NCBI RefSeq assembly: GCF_005405485.1
Contig: NZ_BJED01000005.1
Location: forward strand, 134,580-198,579
Length of the DNA: 64,000 bases
Direction of reading: 5' to 3'
Source: Enterococcus hulanensis
GTDB taxonomy: Bacteria > Bacillota > Bacilli > Lactobacillales > Enterococcaceae
The translations under genes and the position numbers were made by a program. The notes beneath the pieces were generated by a model. That model was not told the DNA's origin. It saw only the letters and a program-made list of their open reading frames with translations, and ran no database searches. Positions 46,677 to 56,193 of the stretch are shown here, in pieces; the stretch's first letter is position 1; each line of letters opens with the position of its first letter.

Positions 46677-48540
46677 GTCTAAATCTAAATATAGTGGAAT
46701 GTAAATGACAGAAATGGTTATGCCGATTGTTCTTCGTTCGGTCTAAATCTAAATATAGTGGAATGTAAATAAAAGCACCGACTGAAAAACGAATCAGACG
46801 GCACTTGTCTAAATCTAAATATAGTGGAATGTAAATGAGCTTTTCTAGCTTCTTTCATGGTTCCAGAACTTGTCTAAATCTAAATATAGTGGAATGTAAA
46901 TAACTTACCAAAAAAGGAGAATGACTTAAATGAATGAGTCTAAATCTAAATATAGTGGAATGTAAATAGGTGATCGTTCGCTCGTCAACGTATTCCAGCT
47001 TATGTCTAAATCTAAATATAGTGGAATGTAAATCAAACAATGTTAAAGCATATTTGGCAGCTATCGAACGTCTAAATCTAAATATAGTGGAATGTAAATT
47101 TAGGTGTTGCACCTTCAAGGATATGGTGTTACACGTCTAAATCTAAATATAGTGGAATGTAAATAGAGATTCACATCCGGACCGGCAAGGATATGCAGTC
47201 GTCTAAATCTAAATATAGTGGAATGTAAATGAAGTAATTGAGCCTGTCGAAGCACCAGCAACGACGTCTAAATCTAAATATAGTGGAATGTAAATGTATT
47301 TATCGATCAACTCGAGCAGGAAGGTTTCTCTGTCTAAATCTAAATATAGTGGAATGTAAATACGATTGAAGCGATCCACGGTTCTCATTGCTAACTCGTC
47401 TAAATCTAAATATAGTGGAATGTAAATTGTTTTAAATCAGAATTAACTCTTGCTGCCTTCAAGTCTAAATCTAAATATAGTGGAATGTAAATAAATGTCC
47501 TTGATCGAATTGAACCAATTCAAATAATGTCTAAATCTAAATATAGTGGAATGTAAATGTGTTTGTTGATAATGCTGAGTCTGTCAATGATCTCGTCTAA
47601 ATCTAAATATAGTGGAATGTAAATTGTCTGTTGTAGATTTCAACAAAGCGTTTCTTTGCTGTCTAAATCTAAATATAGTGGAATGTAAATATCGAAGATA
47701 ATGCTTTAGTGATTCGGACAGAAGGGTCTAAATCTAAATATAGTGGAATGTAAATATCACAGCATATTTTCGTACAACGAATTGTTTTCTGTCTAAATCT
47801 AAATATAGTGGAATGTAAATACATTTCCGACGGTCGATTTAAAAGAATCTGTAGGTCTAAATCTAAATATAGTGGAATGTAAATAGCATAATAAAGGTAG
47901 GCACCTACACCTTGTCCTCAGTCTAAATCTAAATATAGTGGAATGTAAATAAAGCAAAAATCCCGCCAATGATCATAACGATTACGTCTAAATCTAAATA
48001 TAGTGGAATGTAAATTCTATAACGCAAGATTTCCAATTTCTCGAAGCAAGTGTCTAAATCTAAAAATAGTGGAATGTAAATGTGGATGATGAATTGATTT
48101 ATTCTGCTGCTGATATGTCTAAATCTAAATATAGTGGAATGTAAATAAATCTTTTCAGTGGGACTTAATGGACATTGCCGGTGTCTAAATCTAAATATAG
48201 TGGAATGTAAATTAGCTTGAGATTTTGTCAGTAGATCGTTTTCCATGTCTAAATCTAAATATAGTGGAATGTAAATGCAACAACAGTTAAAGTTCCTGTT
48301 ACTTCTTTACCGGTCTAAATCTAAATATAGTGGAATGTAAATAATTTTCCCTGTTGGTGAAGTGTATTTTTTAGCCATGTCTAAATCTAAATATAGTGGA
48401 ATGTAAATTCAATTAGTGATTGCATCAGGAAGCTTCCAGCGTTGTCTAAATCTAAATACAGTGGAATGTAAATTTCTGTACGCTTGCTAGTTGCGAAAGC
48501 AGGTCGAAGGTCTAAATCTAAAATCAATGGAATAAGAAAT
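46677..48540 (+). CRISPR. CRISPR array 2 (29 repeats, 28 spacers)
   Basis: Thirty-bp repeats beginning GTCTAAATCTAAATATAG and ending TGGAATGTAAAT recur every 64-67 bp from 46677 to 48510, with spacers of 34-37 bp. They are nearly invariant: the repeat at 48052 has AAAAATAG, the one at 48444 has AAATACAG, and the last (48510-48540) is degenerate (CAATGGAATAAGAAAT). It is the longest and most uniform array and lies directly behind cas2, so it is likely the most active for acquisition. No two spacers looked identical by eye. Confidence 0.97.
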
Positions 48541-48573
48541 TATTTATCAGTAGTTTAAAAGGGAGTGTAAATA

Positions 48574-48921
48574 GTGAATAGAGAACAAGAGACTGAAAAA
48601 CAAAAAGTTGTCTACATATTACCGTCCACGGCAGTAAGTGCGCCCATGAGCCGAATGTTTGTTTTGTCTCAATATCGGGAGCCGCTCAAAAGAATGCAGG
48701 TCTGTTTTGGCGAGCAGTATCTAGTTAAGTCGGATTTTTCAGATAATATAAAGAATTTTCAAGACGATACCATTTATTTGATTCCTGAGCAATTTAGAAA
48801 TGTGTTGAATATGGAAAAAATTGCGAAAGGAATTATGGTGCCTTCGAATATTTTTTCTGATGAAGTTTTAAATGATTTGCGTCGTAAGGTCGCTGTTTTT
48901 CAGATACGACGACCGATCTAA
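48574..48921 (+). CDS. unknown small protein between CRISPR arrays 2 and 3
   Basis: Protein of 115 residues starting at GTG 48574, beginning NREQETEKQKVVYILPSTAVSAPMSR. The pattern looks like a small alpha/beta fold: strands VVYILPS, TIYLIPEQF and KVAVFQI. Its ribosome binding site AAAGGGAG sits in a repeat-like segment (48553-48573, TTTAAAAGGGAGTGTAAAT), and the gene is followed by another repeat remnant (48916-48952). I do not recognise the family. The location suggests a CRISPR accessory or passenger gene. Confidence 0.65.
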   Translation: MNREQETEKQKVVYILPSTAVSAPMSRMFVLSQYREPLKRMQVCFGEQYLVKSDFSDNIKNFQDDTIYLIPEQFRNVLNMEKIAKGIMVPSNIFSDEVLNDLRRKVAVFQIRRPI

Positions 48922-48952
48922 AAGAGTAGGTATAAAAACAGTAAAATGTAAA
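48916..48952 (+). repeat. repeat remnant after the unknown gene
   Basis: GATCTAAAAGAGTAGG and, 10 bp later, GTAAAATGTAAAT match the two halves of the array 3 repeat with a short insertion between. Confidence 0.5.
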
Positions 48953-49012
48953 TGATTGTTTCAGTATTAGGTGAGAAGACATGAAAACAAAAACGAAGGA
49001 TGACGGAAAGCT

Positions 49013-49558
49013 ATGAATAAGACTCTAGATAAGATTGAACGTTTAGTATTAGATGCGGAAGATAAAGTGGTTCGTGATTTTCTAATTGAGTTATTAAAGC
49101 GGGACAGGGAGTTGGCACAACGCTTTACTAGACGCATCTCGTCAAAGATTACAGAAAATGATGTACGGCAACTAGAACGCAGAATTGACAAAGTTATTCA
49201 TCGGCATGCGGGGTATGAAAATTATCTCGAATATGATCAAATAGAGAAATTTGTAGCTGATTTAATGATGCTCATTACTGAAGAAATCGGTCCTTTAGTA
49301 AAGAAAAAAGCAAATCTTGCGGCTTTTAAATTAGTGAATTACATTATATTAGAAGTTAGAAAAGTTGATATTGATGATTCAGAAGGAGAATTGTTTGAAG
49401 TGTCTTCTGAGTGTCAATATATTTGGGAAGACATTCTTAAAAATGCGACAACGCAGGAAAAAGAGAATATGTATCTCTGGTTTAAAATACAACTAGACCA
49501 GTATAAATATTATTTTGGTTATTCTGAGATAGAAGTAATTTGTGAGAAATACTTTTAA
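49013..49558 (+). CDS. unknown helical protein between CRISPR arrays 2 and 3
   Basis: Protein of 181 residues, predicted to be almost all helical (TLDKIERLVLDAEDKVVRDFLIELLKRDRELAQRF; later IEKFVADLMMLITEEIGPLVKKKANLAAFKLVNYIILEV). The phrase VDIDDSEGELFEVSSECQYIWEDIL recalls helical-repeat regions found next to SWIM zinc fingers in Firmicutes, but no zinc finger is present. ATG 49013 follows GGAAAG. It is followed by the array 3 leader. Function unknown; position suggests an accessory to the CRISPR system. Confidence 0.65.
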   Translation: MNKTLDKIERLVLDAEDKVVRDFLIELLKRDRELAQRFTRRISSKITENDVRQLERRIDKVIHRHAGYENYLEYDQIEKFVADLMMLITEEIGPLVKKKANLAAFKLVNYIILEVRKVDIDDSEGELFEVSSECQYIWEDILKNATTQEKENMYLWFKIQLDQYKYYFGYSEIEVICEKYF

Positions 49559-49816
49559 AGGTTGCGAGATATGTTAGAAGCATGATAATAAAACATATAC
49601 TAGTTTTAGACGGACGGGAGTTTGTTGGCAATAATTAATCTGTCGACCTTAAAAACATAGAAAATCCCATAGTTACGACAGCATTAAAAAAACATTGACA
49701 TAGAAAGGCTTCCTCAGATGAATCGTGTTATTTTTGATTAGTAATTGGGGAATAGACTAGAGATCGACAGAAAAGTGTCATTAGGACCTAGTAATTATTG
49801 GTATAATTTAAGGCGG
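49559..49816 (+). promoter_or_regulatory. leader of CRISPR array 3
   Basis: It carries CTGTCG (49640-49645), TTACGACAG (49673-49681) and CGACAG (49765-49770), then TATAAT (49802-49807) 9 bp before the first repeat. The spacing is identical to array 1, and the last 50 bp are closely similar to those of array 1. Confidence 0.8.
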
Positions 49817-50300
49817 GATCTAAATCTAAAAGAGTGGAATGTAAATTGTTTAGCCTAGGCGGACAAGTGATCCCATTAAAAATCTAAATCTAAAAGAGTG
49901 GAATGTAAATCGACTTAAGTGGCTTCCCACCTTTTGTGACGGCTTCATCTAAATCTAAAAGAGTGGAATGTAAATTGCATTTCTTCAAAGGTTTTAAACT
50001 CCATCATTTTCATCTAAATCTAAAAGAGTGGAATGTAAATCAAGAAAGAGCTGACTGGATCACTAAGCAATTCAATATCTAAATCTAAAAGAGTGGAATG
50101 TAAATGTGATTGCAGTTATCCGCTGAGCAGTGGAAACAACAGTCTAAATCTAAAAGAGTGGAATGTAAATAAAGTTATTGAAGATGCTACCTTTGATGCA
50201 ACCTTCATCTAAATCTAAAATAATAGAATAAGAATTTCAAATGAATATGGTCTTAGTGGTCGCCGCCAGTCATCTAAACCCAAAACCACTGGAATACTCT
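49817..50300 (+). CRISPR. CRISPR array 3 (six good repeats, decayed distal end)
   Basis: Repeats beginning ATCTAAATCTAAAAGAG and ending TGGAATGTAAAT start at 49817, 49881, 49946, 50011, 50076 and 50141. Degenerate repeats follow at 50206 (TAATAGAATAAGAATTT) and about 50271 (CATCTAAACCCAAAACC). The repeat is intermediate between those of arrays 1 and 2. Spacers are 34-36 bp. The terminal copies mark the old end. Confidence 0.95.
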
Positions 50301-50319
50301 CCTTCACCAACCCAACCTC

Positions 50320-50353
50320 AAAACACCGTCCAACTTGGATGGTGTTTTCTTTT
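50320..50353 (+). terminator. terminator at the end of the CRISPR island
   Basis: Stem AAAACACCGTCCA / TGGATGGTGTTTT with one mismatch and ACT loop, then TCTTTTCC. Confidence 0.75.
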
Positions 50354-50434
50354 CCTCACAACTTCTCTCCGAAATCCTCCTGAACTTTGCTAAAATTAAA
50401 CATAGAACAATTATTTTTCACAAGGAGAAAACCG

Positions 50435-51136
50435 ATGCAAGAGAAAATCAAGGTATTGGTCATAGATGATGATCAGGAGCTTTGTTCCATTATTGAACGC
50501 TACTTAAAAAATGCGGAGTATGAGGCGCAGTTTGCTCATACCGGGGCTGGCGGGTTGAACATGGCGCTGACAGGTGAGTATCACTTGATCGTATTGGATA
50601 TTATGCTGCCGCAAATCGACGGGCTGAGTATTTTAACGGAGATTCGCAAACAGAGTGTGGTGCCGGTCTTGATGCTGACGGCAAAAAATGAAGAGGCGGA
50701 CAAGATTCGCGGGCTGCAGCTGGGGGCGGATGATTATTTGACGAAGCCTTTTAGTATGGCGGAGCTGATGGCACGGATCGATTCGTTGGTGCGGCGGTAC
50801 ACAACGTTTAATCGTTCGACAGCGGGTTTTAAGTCGTTAACGTTAAAACATTTATCCTTCGATACGCAGACGCGGATCGTTTTATTAGAGGGGCAAGCGT
50901 TGGAACTGACGGGAAAAGAGTTTGATCTTTTGTATTTTCTGGCTGCTCATAAAGGGCAGATTTTCACTAAGCGGCAAATCTATCAGCAGGTTTGGGGCGA
51001 GGCATATGCGTTTGACGACAACAACATCATGTCTTTTATCAGCAAGCTGCGAAAGAAGATTGAGCCGGATATCGCGGAGCCGTTCTTTATTCAGACTGTT
51101 CGCGGTGTCGGCTATCGTTTTAATCAGGAGGGATAA
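50435..51136 (+). CDS. OmpR-family response regulator
   Basis: Protein of 233 residues. The receiver shows the acid pocket VIDDDQEL, the phospho-acceptor Asp in LIVLDIMLPQIDG (about 54) and the Lys in DDYLTKPFS (about 104); the C-terminal winged helix has LTGKEFDLLYFLAAHKGQIFTKRQIYQQVWG. ATG 50435 follows AAGGAG; longer readings are not conserved. It pairs with the kinase 3 bp downstream and likely controls the BcrAB-type ABC exporter that follows. Confidence 0.92.
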   Translation: MQEKIKVLVIDDDQELCSIIERYLKNAEYEAQFAHTGAGGLNMALTGEYHLIVLDIMLPQIDGLSILTEIRKQSVVPVLMLTAKNEEADKIRGLQLGADDYLTKPFSMAELMARIDSLVRRYTTFNRSTAGFKSLTLKHLSFDTQTRIVLLEGQALELTGKEFDLLYFLAAHKGQIFTKRQIYQQVWGEAYAFDDNNIMSFISKLRKKIEPDIAEPFFIQTVRGVGYRFNQEG

Positions 51137-51139
51137 GAG

Positions 51140-52045
51140 ATGATGGTACTGAGCAGTATTTGTATCTTATTGGCTTTAACTTGTCTGTATTTAACTGACC
51201 GCCTACGGAAGAACAAACAGCAGATCGCACAAGCGATGCTTGTTTTGGAGGATATCGGTGAGGGAAATCTTGATCGGAAACTGATTATTGAAGAAGGCTC
51301 GGATGTGGCTGAGCTTTGCTTTCGCTTCAATACGATTGTGACCGATCTCAAGCAGCAGCTGAGCGGGCTGCAGGTTTCGGAAAATGAGTACCGCAAGCTG
51401 ATCACTAGTTTGTCCCACGATGTTCGTACACCGTTGGCTTCCTTGATTGGTTATTTAGAGGCCATCAATGATGGTTTGGTGACAGCAGAGGAGCAGCAAA
51501 AGTATCTGCATTCTTGTCAGGCAAAAGCCTTTGAGTTAGAAAAGTATATCGACACGCTTTTTGAGTGGGTCAAGCTTGAATCAGGGGAACGCCGTTATCA
51601 ATTTGAAACGGTCGATGTTTGCGAGCTGCTGCGGGAAATCGTTAGTGATTGGATTCCGCGAATGGAAGTGCAATTTGACTATGAAATTCAGATTCCTGAA
51701 AAGGAGCTTTATTGCAAAGTGGATACGGCGGCATTTCGCAGGATCGTCGACAACTTATTGGAAAACAGCTTAACTCATAGCCAAGGAAACAAGATCAGCA
51801 TTCAACTAACAGAACAAAATCAACAGGTACAGCTTGAGATTGCAGATAATGGCAAGGGCATCGCGGAGCAGAATCTGCCGCAGATTTTTGAGCGGCTGTA
51901 TAAAGAGGATCAAGCTCGCGGCTCAAAGGGAAACGGCTTGGGGCTGGCGATCGTTCGAGAATTGGTCGCGGCCCATCAAGGAGAAATCAGTGTTCGCAGC
52001 AAATTAGGCGCTGGCACCCGATTTTTCGTAACACTGCCTGAATAA
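51140..52045 (+). CDS. sensor histidine kinase
   Basis: Short kinase of 301 residues with one N-terminal membrane helix (about 2-19), a HAMP-like linker, the phosphorylated His in SLSHDVRTPL (about 96), the N box DNLLENSLTHS, and ATP-binding DNGKGI and GNGLGLAI. It has no sensory loop, so like other kinases of this group it may sense through the neighbouring ABC transporter. It forms a system with the regulator upstream. Confidence 0.9.
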   Translation: MMVLSSICILLALTCLYLTDRLRKNKQQIAQAMLVLEDIGEGNLDRKLIIEEGSDVAELCFRFNTIVTDLKQQLSGLQVSENEYRKLITSLSHDVRTPLASLIGYLEAINDGLVTAEEQQKYLHSCQAKAFELEKYIDTLFEWVKLESGERRYQFETVDVCELLREIVSDWIPRMEVQFDYEIQIPEKELYCKVDTAAFRRIVDNLLENSLTHSQGNKISIQLTEQNQQVQLEIADNGKGIAEQNLPQIFERLYKEDQARGSKGNGLGLAIVRELVAAHQGEISVRSKLGAGTRFFVTLPE

Positions 52046-52123
52046 ACCAGAAAAAAACAAGGATTCGGCAAGGTTAGGGCAAGGTCTCGCTGCTATGCTA
52101 GAGGTATAGAAAGGATGGTCGCT

Positions 52124-53044
52124 ATGGAACAGTTTATTGTAAAAACCGCAGCGTTATCGAAGCAGTACAACGATCAGTTAGTGGTCAAGGATGTGTCGAT
52201 GGCAATCCCCAAAGGAAAAGTCTATGGACTCTTGGGTCGCAACGGCGCGGGAAAAACGACGATCATGAAAATACTTTTAGGTCTAGCAGGAGCAAGCGCC
52301 GGTGAAGTATTGTTATTTGGTCAATCACCGAATAAGCATCCCGAAGTATATTCGCGGATTGGAAATATCATCGAAACCCCAAGCTTTTATCCCTATTTAT
52401 CAGGTCGCGAAAATCTAAAGGTCTTCTCTAAGCTGAAGGGGCAGGTCCAAAAAAACAGCGTGGAGAAGGCTTTGAAGCTGGTTGATCTGACGCAGGCTGA
52501 GCATAAGCGCTTCGCCAATTATTCATTAGGTATGAAGCAGCGGCTGGGGATCGCCAATGCGTTGATGAATGATCCTGAATTATTGATCCTAGATGAACCG
52601 ACTAACGGCTTGGACCCCATCGGCATCGCTGAAATCCGCAAACTATTGAAGGAATTGACCGAAGTTCATGGGAAGACGATTCTGATTTCTAGTCATCAGC
52701 TGTCGGAGATCGAGCAAATCGCAGATATCATCGGTATCTTGCATAACGGCGAGCTGCTGGAGGAATGTGATCTGGAAAAAATTGCCCAGCACAATCAGCG
52801 TCATATCAGTATTACCGTCTCGGATATCCATCAAGCAACGCGGTTATTGGAGGAAAACTTGCACCTGACCAATTATACGATGGACGGCAATAATACGATC
52901 AAGATTTTTGATTTTTCCTTTGAACCGCAAGAAATCAATCGCATATTTGGAAAAAACGGCATCGAGGTCTCCAGCCTGTTTATCGGCTCAGTCAATTTAG
53001 AAGAGCATTTTCGTACGATTACGGGAGGTGTTGGCATTGCGTAA
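52124..53044 (+). CDS. ABC transporter ATPase (BcrA-like)
   Basis: ATPase of 306 residues: Walker A GRNGAGKTT (about 40), signature YSLGMKQRLGIA (about 140), Walker B LLILDEPTNGLD and a C-terminal extension of about 85 residues, as in bacitracin/lantibiotic exporters. ATG 52124 follows AAAGGATG; a second ATG at 52115 overlaps the ribosome binding site. It overlaps the permease gene. With the two-component genes it forms a typical antimicrobial-peptide resistance module; the substrate is not known. Confidence 0.88.
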   Translation: MEQFIVKTAALSKQYNDQLVVKDVSMAIPKGKVYGLLGRNGAGKTTIMKILLGLAGASAGEVLLFGQSPNKHPEVYSRIGNIIETPSFYPYLSGRENLKVFSKLKGQVQKNSVEKALKLVDLTQAEHKRFANYSLGMKQRLGIANALMNDPELLILDEPTNGLDPIGIAEIRKLLKELTEVHGKTILISSHQLSEIEQIADIIGILHNGELLEECDLEKIAQHNQRHISITVSDIHQATRLLEENLHLTNYTMDGNNTIKIFDFSFEPQEINRIFGKNGIEVSSLFIGSVNLEEHFRTITGGVGIA

Positions 53045-53762
53045 GGTGATTTCTGCTGAATGGATGAAATTGAAGCGCAATCGGATCTTCGCTGTTTGTT
53101 CGCTGCTGACCTTATTTGCCTCGGCGTTTATGGTGTTTAAGGACTTGGTTATCGTTGAGAGCCCCATCGAAGACTATCGTTTCTGGCTACCAACGGTCTA
53201 TCTAGTTGTTGGGGCACTGCTGTCGATCATGAGCGGGTTCATCATCACGTTCTTGCTGCAGCGAGAATATGAAGACCGCACCATCAATAATGTATTGACC
53301 GCGCCAACCTCCAGACTGCGCTTTCTTTTAGGAAAATTAGCGATTTGGCTGATTTGGTATGTCGGAACCTTGATCGGGGTCGTGATCATTTATACGATCG
53401 GCGGCTGGCTGATTTATCCGGATACTTTTGGTTTAACAGGAACCAAAAGCTTAGTAACAACACTTCTAAAATATTGTCTATTGGCTTTTGTCGCTGCGAT
53501 CCCGTTATTAACGGTGAGTGTCATGCAGCGAAAAGTGTTCTATCCAACGATCATGATCGCCTTGGCTTTTACCGGAATCCAAATGTTTGCGGTTAATATG
53601 CCCTACAAATTTGCCCGGATCATTCCTTGGTCAGCAGTGGTGGTTCAAAGTTTAGCTGAGCTGCCCTTTAAAGATGATCTGATAACCCTTGGAAGCATCT
53701 TTTTGACGGGGATCATTGGTTTTGTGGCAGCTTATTGGCTGTTTAAGAAGCAGGATTTGTAA
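53037..53762 (+). CDS. ABC-2 type permease (BcrB-like)
   Basis: Membrane protein of 241 residues with six hydrophobic helices (for example FAVCSLLTLFASAFMVF and LPTVYLVVGALLSIMSGF). TTG 53037 is the likely start, 8 bp after GGGAGG, giving MRKVISAEWMKLKRNR; the GTG at 53028 overlaps the ribosome binding site. It is the transport half of the exporter whose ATPase gene it overlaps. Confidence 0.85.
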   Translation: MRKVISAEWMKLKRNRIFAVCSLLTLFASAFMVFKDLVIVESPIEDYRFWLPTVYLVVGALLSIMSGFIITFLLQREYEDRTINNVLTAPTSRLRFLLGKLAIWLIWYVGTLIGVVIIYTIGGWLIYPDTFGLTGTKSLVTTLLKYCLLAFVAAIPLLTVSVMQRKVFYPTIMIALAFTGIQMFAVNMPYKFARIIPWSAVVVQSLAELPFKDDLITLGSIFLTGIIGFVAAYWLFKKQDL

Positions 53763-53910
53763 GGATTTTGATTTTAGTCTGTACAAGATTGACTGAAAGA
53801 TGCCATACTTATAGATAAACGAAGAGAGAAACTGCCGTTTAAGACAGAGATAATGGCAACGACGGAAGGAAGATTGTGCAGGTTTAGCTCTACGAACTGA
53901 AGGAGGAGTT

Positions 53911-54294
53911 ATGAAAGATTCTGTGATGCAGCAGCGGATCGAAACGTTTAAGGCGTTTGGCGAGACGCTAAAGAGTGCGAAGGTTTATTTTCGCGAAGAT
54001 TGGGAAGTGTTTTACTTTGATTTGCAGGGCAAGATGTTTGGGATGATGAGCAATCAAGCGAGTCAGGATGCCATCATTACCTTGAAAAATCTGCCGGAAA
54101 AAAATGAAGAGCTGCGGGAAATCTATGCGGGGATAGTGATTCCGGGATATTATACGAACAAAAATCATTGGAACTCGATCAAGCTGGCCAGCGATGAATT
54201 GCCGGATGAGGCCATCAAGCAACTGATCGAAACGTCCTATCGGTTGGTCTATCAAAAGCTGACGAAAAAGCAAAAAGCTGAAATCGAAGAATAA
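53911..54294 (+). CDS. MmcQ/YjbR family protein
   Basis: Protein of 127 residues with the MmcQ/YjbR double-wing DNA-binding fold pattern: FYFDLQGKMFGMMS, GYYTNKNHWNSIKL and IKQLIETSYRLVYQKLTKKQK. Members are common but uncharacterised. GGAGGAG precedes the ATG. It is monocistronic and ends in a terminator shared with the converging gene. Confidence 0.8.
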   Translation: MKDSVMQQRIETFKAFGETLKSAKVYFREDWEVFYFDLQGKMFGMMSNQASQDAIITLKNLPEKNEELREIYAGIVIPGYYTNKNHWNSIKLASDELPDEAIKQLIETSYRLVYQKLTKKQKAEIEE

Positions 54295-54295
54295 A

Positions 54296-54330
54296 AAAAT
54301 GGCGCTGCAAATTATGCAGCGTCATTTTCG
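54296..54330. terminator. terminator between converging genes
   Basis: Stem ATGGCGCTGCA / TGCAGCGTCAT with one mismatched pair, A and T runs on both sides. Confidence 0.75.
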
Positions 54331-54605
54331 TTCTTTTTTTCTGACCAATGCAGCGCAAGGTAGTATCCTGTGATACCCATACCAATTAAAAAGCAGGCGG
54401 CATCGAAGCTGTTCACGTCTGGTTTGAAGAGCGCAAAGAGGATCACGACGATCAGCCAATTTGCTATCCCCCATAAAACATTTGTGGAGGCAGAAGCCGG
54501 TTTTTTCCAAGGCACGTCCCATTTTTCAGCAGTAATGCCTTTGACAAAGTGGGGAACACCGTTCGCAAACAGCATACCCAAAACGATACAAATAATTGAA
54601 TCCAT
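54312..54605 (-). CDS. small hypothetical membrane protein
   Basis: Protein of 97 residues with three hydrophobic segments (IICIVLGMLFANGVPHFV, NVLWGIANWLIVVILFALF, FLIGMGITGYYLAL). Not assigned to a known transporter family. GGGAGA lies before the ATG. Its end lies in the shared terminator. Confidence 0.75.
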   Translation of the reverse strand: MDSIICIVLGMLFANGVPHFVKGITAEKWDVPWKKPASASTNVLWGIANWLIVVILFALFKPDVNSFDAACFLIGMGITGYYLALHWSEKKNENDAA

Positions 54606-54825
54606 TGTAATCTTCTCCCTCTGATGTGTTCACCCAGTAGTATACCTCTTTCCGAAATATTTTTCTGCCTATTTTTGAAATAAATTCTTGAAAGCTGAGC
54701 AGAGGATTTAACAGTTATCAGATTTTGATGTTAAGGTAGAAAAAGAAATGACAGCAGGTCTAACGAACTTCGGATCATAAAGACTGAATGATACGTTAGG
54801 CTTATAAAACAAGGAGGAATTGCTG

Positions 54826-55665
54826 ATGAAAGCACCATTGATTACGATGAATGACGGGCATCAGATACCGGCGATCGGCTTAGGTACGTATCAGATTCGC
54901 GGAGGAGCGGGACTTGATCAAGTCTTGACGGCGATCCAAGATGGCTACCGTCTGTTAGACACCTCCACCAATTATGACAGTGAAGGAATCGTAGGCGAGG
55001 CGATCCGCCGTTCCGGGATTCCCCGTTCTGAATTTTTTGTAACAACGAAATTACCTGGCAAGTACCATCACTATGAGGATGCCTTGATGATGATCCAAGA
55101 ATCCTTATTCCGAATGGGACTGGATTATTTTGATTTGTACTTGATCCATTGGCCGTTGCCAAAACGCGGATTATACGTAGAAGCGTGGCAAGCTTTAGTG
55201 ACGGCGCAAAAACTAGGTTTGATTCGTTCTATTGGAGTTTCTAATTTTGAGCCGGAGCATTTAGACAAAATCATTGAGGAAACAGGTGTGTCACCTGCGA
55301 TCAACCAAATCGAGCTCCATCCTTATTGGGTGCAGGAACGTATGGTGAAGGCCAATGAAGAACGCGGGATCATATCTGAAGCGTGGAGTCCCTTAGGCCG
55401 CGGCAGCGATGCGCTGAAGGAAGCTGTAATTACTGAATTAGCTGAAAAATACGAAAAGAATCCGGCACAAATTATTTTGCGCTGGCATACTCAACGCGGG
55501 ATCATTCCGATTCCTAAATCACGCAATCTGCTGCATCAACGGGAAAATTTAGACATTTATGATTTTGAATTGACGCAAACAGAGATTGAACGAATCAATT
55601 TGCTGGAAAAAGCGGATGGGCGGATCGAAGGTCAAGATCCTAATGAATACGAAGAGTTCGATTAA
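54826..55665 (+). CDS. aldo/keto reductase
   Basis: NADPH-dependent reductase of 279 residues: catalytic Asp and Tyr in LLDTSTNYDSEGIVG (about 44-50), Lys in VTTKLPG (about 75), His in LIHWPLP (about 108) and the coenzyme motif IPKSRNLLHQREN near 233. The substrate is unknown; related enzymes reduce glyoxal and similar aldehydes. ATG 54826 follows AAGGAGG. The upstream gap holds a CTAACG/CGTTAG inverted repeat (about 54759-54798) that may be part of its control. Confidence 0.9.
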   Translation: MKAPLITMNDGHQIPAIGLGTYQIRGGAGLDQVLTAIQDGYRLLDTSTNYDSEGIVGEAIRRSGIPRSEFFVTTKLPGKYHHYEDALMMIQESLFRMGLDYFDLYLIHWPLPKRGLYVEAWQALVTAQKLGLIRSIGVSNFEPEHLDKIIEETGVSPAINQIELHPYWVQERMVKANEERGIISEAWSPLGRGSDALKEAVITELAEKYEKNPAQIILRWHTQRGIIPIPKSRNLLHQRENLDIYDFELTQTEIERINLLEKADGRIEGQDPNEYEEFD

Positions 55666-55826
55666 GAGCATAGATGATTTTCCGCCAACTTTAACAAAAA
55701 AATAAGCTAACTGGACATATTTCTTTGCTAAAAGAAAGAATATTTGATAATAATTAATTTTTCATTCAAAAACGTTTTCACTTGTGGCATACTGAAAAGT
55801 AAGAAGATGCTTCAAGGGAGGACGCA

Positions 55827-56144
55827 ATGAAAAAAGTAGTGGCACTGGTTGGTGTGTTGGCGGCGGCGTTTCTAATCTTTTGGTTTGTTCAAAAGAATGA
55901 CGTTGCAGTCGAAGACAAGTCGACGCCTGACTTTTCTCAGACAGAGCAGGTGGCGCCAAATGAAGATTTTTTCACGAATCGTGATTTGAATGAGCTGGAT
56001 CAGGTAAACTATCCGCGCCATAAGGAGCTGATGGATGATCTGACTGGTGAAGAAAAATTAGTAAGAAAATCTACGCAAAAAGAATTCGTCGGAGCAAGGG
56101 CCAATGAAGACGGTCTTTCTTGGACGGGCTATTTCGAAAAGTAA
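55827..56144 (+). CDS. hypothetical membrane-anchored protein
   Basis: Protein of 105 residues with one N-terminal membrane helix (VVALVGVLAAAFLIFWFV) and an acidic, polar exterior containing DVAVEDKSTPDFSQTEQVAP. Not recognised. It has GGGAGG upstream and ends in a strong hairpin. Confidence 0.7.
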   Translation: MKKVVALVGVLAAAFLIFWFVQKNDVAVEDKSTPDFSQTEQVAPNEDFFTNRDLNELDQVNYPRHKELMDDLTGEEKLVRKSTQKEFVGARANEDGLSWTGYFEK

Positions 56145-56183
56145 AAAACGTTTTGATCGTTTAGCGATCAAAGCGTTTTTTTT
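56143..56183. terminator. bidirectional terminator
   Basis: Stem AAAACGTTTTGATCG / CGATCAAAGCGTTTT (one mismatch) with T runs on both strands. Confidence 0.85.
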
Positions 56184-56193
56184 CGTTCTATTT

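Noticed and set aside
46855..47118. Minus-strand open frames across arrays 1 and 2 with repeated peptide units such as LHSTIFRFR
   Set aside because: They are translations of the CRISPR repeats (unit near 66 bp, a multiple of 3), not genes.
53805..53910. T-box or other riboswitch before the MmcQ gene
   Set aside because: Only a short TGCC/GGCA hairpin is visible; no specifier loop or T-box sequence.
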